From the NCBI GenBank assembly GCA_020628635.1, contig JAHDEU010000056.1, positions 1 through 9,422 of the forward strand: DNA of 9,422 nt, in the 5' to 3' direction. A program made the position numbers and the translations under genes. Shown in pieces: positions 6,230 to 9,422 of the stretch. Below the pieces are notes generated by a model, which made no database searches, was not told the DNA's origin, and saw only the letters and a list, made by a program, of their open reading frames with translations. The DNA comes from Hellea sp. GTDB taxonomy: Bacteria > Pseudomonadota > Alphaproteobacteria > Caulobacterales > Maricaulaceae. Position 1 is the stretch's first letter; each line of letters opens with the position of its first letter.

Positions 6230-6970
6230 ATGATCCTCTCCGCCCTGTTCTACGGCGCGCTCGTCGGCGCAGCCTTTCCGCTCGGCGCATTGCTCGCAAA
6301 GCTCAATCCATTCGGGCATCGCGGCTTCGCGGCCGCCATGGGCTTTGGAGCCGGCTTGCTGTTGGCCGCCGCGCTCACCGATCTGGCGGTGAAGTCGGGC
6401 GAGACCCTTGGCGCGTGGCGGGCTGGCGCGGTGCTTCTCGCCGCCGCCGCCCTGTACAGCGCGATCAACCACCGGCTCTCCCAGCGAGGCGCAAAGCACC
6501 GCAAGCGTTGCGGCGGCTGCGTTGCGCCTGACAGCGAGGCCGAGACCACAGGCAGCGGCCTTTCGATCGCCGTCGGTTCCGTCATGGACGCGCTGCCCGA
6601 AGCGCTCGTGCTTGGCGTCATTGCGTCGTCGGGAGAGCCGAGCGCGGGCCTGCTCGCCGCACTCGTGCTCGGCAATGCGGCGCAGTCCATGTCGGCCACC
6701 TCCGGCCTGCGAGAGAGCGGGCGCAGCACAAGGTTCATCGCGCTGCTCTGGGGCGGGCTGTTCGTCGGCGTCGTGGCCCTGACGCTGCTCGCCTGCCTGC
6801 TGACGAATGGCATGGCTGGCGTGCCACGCGCCGTGCTGATGGCCGTCGCTGCGGGCGTGCTGATCAGCATGATCGCGGAAGCCATGCTGCCGGAAGCGAC
6901 GGAAGAATTCTCGCCCTTCATTGGTCTGGTCACGGCATCCGGCGCGGTCGCCTTTCTTCTGATGCATTAG
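6230..6970 (+). CDS. ZIP-family-like membrane protein (246 aa)
   Basis: An integral membrane protein with about seven or eight hydrophobic segments, the first beginning right at the N terminus (ILSALFYGALVGAAFPLGALLA). It resembles ZIP metal permeases: a glycine-rich GFGAGLLLAAAL early helix, a DALPEALVLG motif (120-129) where ZIPs have HNFPEGLAL, and ISMIAEAMLPEA (212-223) like the ZIP ELLPEA helix. A cytosolic loop between them carries KHRKRCGGC (about residues 88-96), a His/Cys-rich patch that could bind metal, as ZIP loops often do. However, the His of the HNFPEG motif is Asp120, and the next helix (LGNAAQSMSA) lacks the HEIPEG motif, so canonical zinc transport is uncertain. The start at 6230 is the only in-frame start after the preceding stop and has no clear ribosome binding site. 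It sits 60 nt after the P450 and 44 nt before acs. Its link to either is unclear. Confidence 0.7.
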   Translation: MILSALFYGALVGAAFPLGALLAKLNPFGHRGFAAAMGFGAGLLLAAALTDLAVKSGETLGAWRAGAVLLAAAALYSAINHRLSQRGAKHRKRCGGCVAPDSEAETTGSGLSIAVGSVMDALPEALVLGVIASSGEPSAGLLAALVLGNAAQSMSATSGLRESGRSTRFIALLWGGLFVGVVALTLLACLLTNGMAGVPRAVLMAVAAGVLISMIAEAMLPEATEEFSPFIGLVTASGAVAFLLMH

Positions 6971-7014
6971 CGCGCCCGCTTGGCAAACTGGAGAGAGCGC
7001 GCCAAAGCAAGACA

Positions 7015-8967
7015 ATGACAGATGCGCCCGTTCCCGTTCCCGCTCACTTCCTCCAAGACGCGCGGCTGACGCCAGAAAGTTACGCCGCAAGCTACGCACG
7101 CTCCGTCGAGCATCGCGAGGCCTTCTTCTCCGAAGCCGCCGATCGCATCGCCTGGCAGCGCAAGCCGGAGCATGTCTGCGACTGGTCCTTCGAGAGCCCG
7201 GTCAAGATCGAGTGGTACAAGGACGGCCTGCTGAACGTGACGGAGAGCTGTCTCGACCGGCATCTCGACACGCAGCCCGACAAGACCGCCATCATCTTCG
7301 AGGGCGACGAGCCGGGCGAGCACCGCAGCTACTCCTACCGCGAAGCCCACGTCGAAGTCTGCCGCATGGCCAATGTGCTGAAAGAGCGCGGCGCGGCCAG
7401 GGGCGACCGCATCACCATCTACATGCCCATGATCCCGGAGGCGGCCTTCGCCATGCTCGCTTGTGCGCGGATCGGGGCGGTCCACTCCGTCGTCTTCGGC
7501 GGCTTCTCGCCCGAAGCGCTGGCGGGACGGATCGTGGATTGCGACTCGACCTTCGTCATCACGGCGGATGAGGGCGTGCGCGGCGGGCGCAAGGTCCCGC
7601 TCAAGGCGAACGCCGACGCCGCCTGCGAGATCGCGGCGGAGGCAGGCGTGACGGTGCAGACACAGCTCGTCGTGCGGCGCACTGGCGGCAACATCGATTG
7701 GCGGGAAGGCCGCGACGTCTGGCTGCACGAGGCGGCGGCGAAAGTTTCCGATGACTGCCCCGCCGAGGTCATGTCGGCCGAAGACCCGCTCTTCATCCTC
7801 TACACGTCGGGTTCGACCGGGAAACCCAAAGGCGTACTGCATACGTGCGGCGGCTATCTTGTCTGGGCGTCGCTGACGCACGAAGCCGTCTTCGACCTGC
7901 GTGACGACGACATCTACTGGTGCTCGGCCGATGTCGGCTGGGTCACGGGACACACCTATATAGTCTATGGCCCGCTCGCGAACGGCGCGACGACCGTCAT
8001 GTTCGAAGGCGTGCCGACCTATCCGGATGCAAGCCGTTTCTGGCAGGTCTGCGACACGCACAAGGTCTCGCTCTTCTACACGGCTCCGACCGCGATCCGG
8101 GCGCTGATGCGCGCGGGCGACGGGCCGGTTCAGAGCACATCGCGCGAGAGCCTGCGCCTGCTCGGCACCGTCGGCGAGCCGATCAACCCCGAAGCCTGGC
8201 ACTGGTATTTCGATGTCGTCGGAGAAAAGCGCTGCCCCATCGTGGACACGTGGTGGCAGACCGAAACCGGCGGCGCGATGATCGTGCCGCTGCCCGGAAC
8301 GACCGACATGAAGCCCGGTGCGGCGACCTTCCCCATGTTCGGGATCGAGCCCGCTTTGGTCGATGCGGACGGCGTCGAGCTCCACGGCGAGACGGAGGGC
8401 AATCTCATCATCAAGGCCAGCTGGCCCGGACAGATGAGGACAGTCTACGGCGACCACGCACGCTTCGAGCAGACTTATTTCTCGACCTATCCCGGCAACT
8501 ACTTCACCGGCGACGGCGCCCGCCGCGACGCGGACGGGACCTACTGGATCACGGGCCGGGTGGACGACGTCATCAACGTGTCAGGCCACCGCATGGGCAC
8601 GGCCGAAGTCGAGGCCGCGCTCGGCTCCCACCCCGACGTCGCCGAGAGCGCCGTCGTCGGCTACCCGCACGACATCAAGGGCCAGGGCATCTACGCCTAT
8701 GTCACCGTCATGGCCGGCAGCGAGGAGAGCGACGACCTCAAGGCTGCTCTCGTCAAACATGTCCGCAAGGAAATCGGCCCCATCGCCAGCCCCGACCTGA
8801 TCCAGTTCAGCTCCGGCCTGCCCAAGACCCGCTCCGGCAAGATCATGCGCAGAATACTCAGAAAGATCGCAGCCGACGACTTCGACAATCTCGGCGACAC
8901 CAGCACGCTCGCCGACCCAGCGGTCGTGCCCGCGCTGATCGAGGGTCGGCAGAACCGGCGCACGTGA
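7015..8967 (+). CDS. acs: Acetyl-CoA synthetase (acetate--CoA ligase, 650 aa)
   Basis: A cytosolic AMP-forming ligase making acetyl-CoA from acetate, ATP and CoA through acetyl-AMP. The length is typical for Acs. It has the adenylate P-loop YTSGSTGKPKG (263-273), the WWQTETGG motif (413-420) whose second Trp (414) limits the pocket to acetate, YFTGDGARRD, the hinge GRVDDVINVSGHR (514-526) and the C-terminal PKTRSGKIMRR (603-613). Lys609 is the catalytic lysine and matches the site that is acetylated in Salmonella Acs, so control by protein acetylation is likely. No acetyltransferase or deacetylase gene is in the window. The ATG at 7015 gives the standard N terminus. The nearest Shine-Dalgarno (GGAGAG, 6990-6995) is 19 nt away, unusually far. 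The preceding ZIP-like gene ends 44 nt upstream, and the TGA stop overlaps the next gene's GTG. With the symporter upstream it forms a plausible acetate uptake and activation set. Confidence 0.96.
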   Translation: MTDAPVPVPAHFLQDARLTPESYAASYARSVEHREAFFSEAADRIAWQRKPEHVCDWSFESPVKIEWYKDGLLNVTESCLDRHLDTQPDKTAIIFEGDEPGEHRSYSYREAHVEVCRMANVLKERGAARGDRITIYMPMIPEAAFAMLACARIGAVHSVVFGGFSPEALAGRIVDCDSTFVITADEGVRGGRKVPLKANADAACEIAAEAGVTVQTQLVVRRTGGNIDWREGRDVWLHEAAAKVSDDCPAEVMSAEDPLFILYTSGSTGKPKGVLHTCGGYLVWASLTHEAVFDLRDDDIYWCSADVGWVTGHTYIVYGPLANGATTVMFEGVPTYPDASRFWQVCDTHKVSLFYTAPTAIRALMRAGDGPVQSTSRESLRLLGTVGEPINPEAWHWYFDVVGEKRCPIVDTWWQTETGGAMIVPLPGTTDMKPGAATFPMFGIEPALVDADGVELHGETEGNLIIKASWPGQMRTVYGDHARFEQTYFSTYPGNYFTGDGARRDADGTYWITGRVDDVINVSGHRMGTAEVEAALGSHPDVAESAVVGYPHDIKGQGIYAYVTVMAGSEESDDLKAALVKHVRKEIGPIASPDLIQFSSGLPKTRSGKIMRRILRKIAADDFDNLGDTSTLADPAVVPALIEGRQNRRT

Positions 8968-9422
8968 GGCGCGCATTCAAACGGCTGGGTGCGGCATGCC
9001 TTGCCGCAGTCCTCACCTACGCCGCGTTCTTCGCCGTGCAGACTCTGCGCCCGCGCGACATTGCCGGGCCGCTGCCGGACGGGCTTCTGCCCGGCGACGT
9101 CGTGCTGATGCGCAGCCATACATGGCGCGCGGAAGCGGTGCGGCTCATCGACGGCGTACCTTACCGCGACGGGTTTTCCCATGTCGGGCTGGTGCATGAC
9201 AGGCTGGAAGACGGGACCTACCGGCTGGTTCACGCCGTGCCCGGTTCGGACGGGACGGTGCGGCTGGAGCCGTGGTCCTTCATTGCGCAAGGCGGGGGCA
9301 GCAGCGAGGCGGTGGTGTTCCGCGCGCCGGGCCTGAGCGAGGACGCCCGCGCACGGCTCAAGGATTTGCAAGCCAGTGCTGCCGCCCGCGCCGTGCCGTT
9401 CGATGGCGGGTTCGACCATCAT
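8964..9422 (+). CDS. YiiX/NlpC-P60-like permuted papain-fold hydrolase, N-terminal part (runs off window)
   Basis: An open frame of 153 codons from GTG at 8964 to the last base, so the 3' end is missing. GTG overlaps the acs stop (GTGA), which indicates coupling. The product starts MRRAFKRLG and then has one hydrophobic segment (about residues 9-26), a signal peptide or membrane anchor, so it acts in the envelope. The following pattern is typical of YiiX/YebB-type permuted NlpC/P60 proteins: LLPGDVVLMRS (41-51), FSHVGLV with the likely catalytic His73, and LVHAVPG around His90. In this fold the catalytic Cys comes near the C terminus, so it would lie past the window end and cannot be checked. 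Family members are thought to cleave or transfer on peptide or lipid amide bonds; the substrate is unknown. It probably belongs to the acs transcript by position only. Confidence 0.72.
   Translation, partial: MRRAFKRLGAACLAAVLTYAAFFAVQTLRPRDIAGPLPDGLLPGDVVLMRSHTWRAEAVRLIDGVPYRDGFSHVGLVHDRLEDGTYRLVHAVPGSDGTVRLEPWSFIAQGGGSSEAVVFRAPGLSEDARARLKDLQASAAARAVPFDGGFDHH

Noticed and set aside
6967..8457. 496-codon minus-strand open frame opposite acs
   Set aside because: It is exactly antisense to a full-length acetyl-CoA synthetase with every family motif. Long antisense frames are expected in GC-rich coding DNA, and its translation is rich in Arg, Asp, His and Ala without any recognisable domain.

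Overview
The window looks like an alphaproteobacterial chromosome, of a marine or hydrocarbon-associated type. The backbone from about 2030 to the end is visibly GC-rich with G/C-ending codons. It carries a CYP153-type P450, a crotonase, a two-part DUF4212/sodium:solute symporter and an acetyl-CoA synthetase, a combination common in that class. The exact taxon cannot be read from the sequence.

Left part (1-1860, minus strand). This stretch is clearly more AT-rich than the rest and looks like acquired DNA. A good sigma70-like promoter (1830-1858) and a strong ribosome binding site (1813-1820) drive an ATG at 1805, but that frame meets a TGA after 15 codons. The same frame then continues without a stop as a 257-residue protein with an HEALH metallopeptidase-like motif. 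A second gene, for a 281-residue protein with a signal peptide, overlaps its end by 7 nt. I do not recognise either protein. The pair is the most likely undescribed system here.

Junction (1861-2033). This stretch has no gene. It holds two 23-bp palindromes of identical geometry (10-bp arms, 3-nt centre) exactly 70 bp apart, plus a smaller one, between the AT-rich segment and the backbone.

Backbone. A crotonase-family gene (2034-2828, minus) is divergent from a six-gene plus-strand run: symporter small subunit (2921), symporter large subunit (3184, overlapping ATGA), CYP153-like P450 (4904), ZIP-family-like membrane protein (6230), acetyl-CoA synthetase acs (7015), and a GTG-started YiiX/NlpC-P60-like hydrolase (8964, overlapping GTGA) that runs off the window. 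Gaps are 70 nt or less, so the run may be one transcription unit.

Functional reading (inference). P450 terminal hydroxylation of alkyl chains, beta-oxidation by the crotonase, uptake of acetate or another short carboxylate by the symporter, and activation by Acs all feed acetyl-CoA. The ZIP-like protein and the hydrolase do not fit this theme obviously. No tRNA, rRNA, CRISPR array or transposase was seen.
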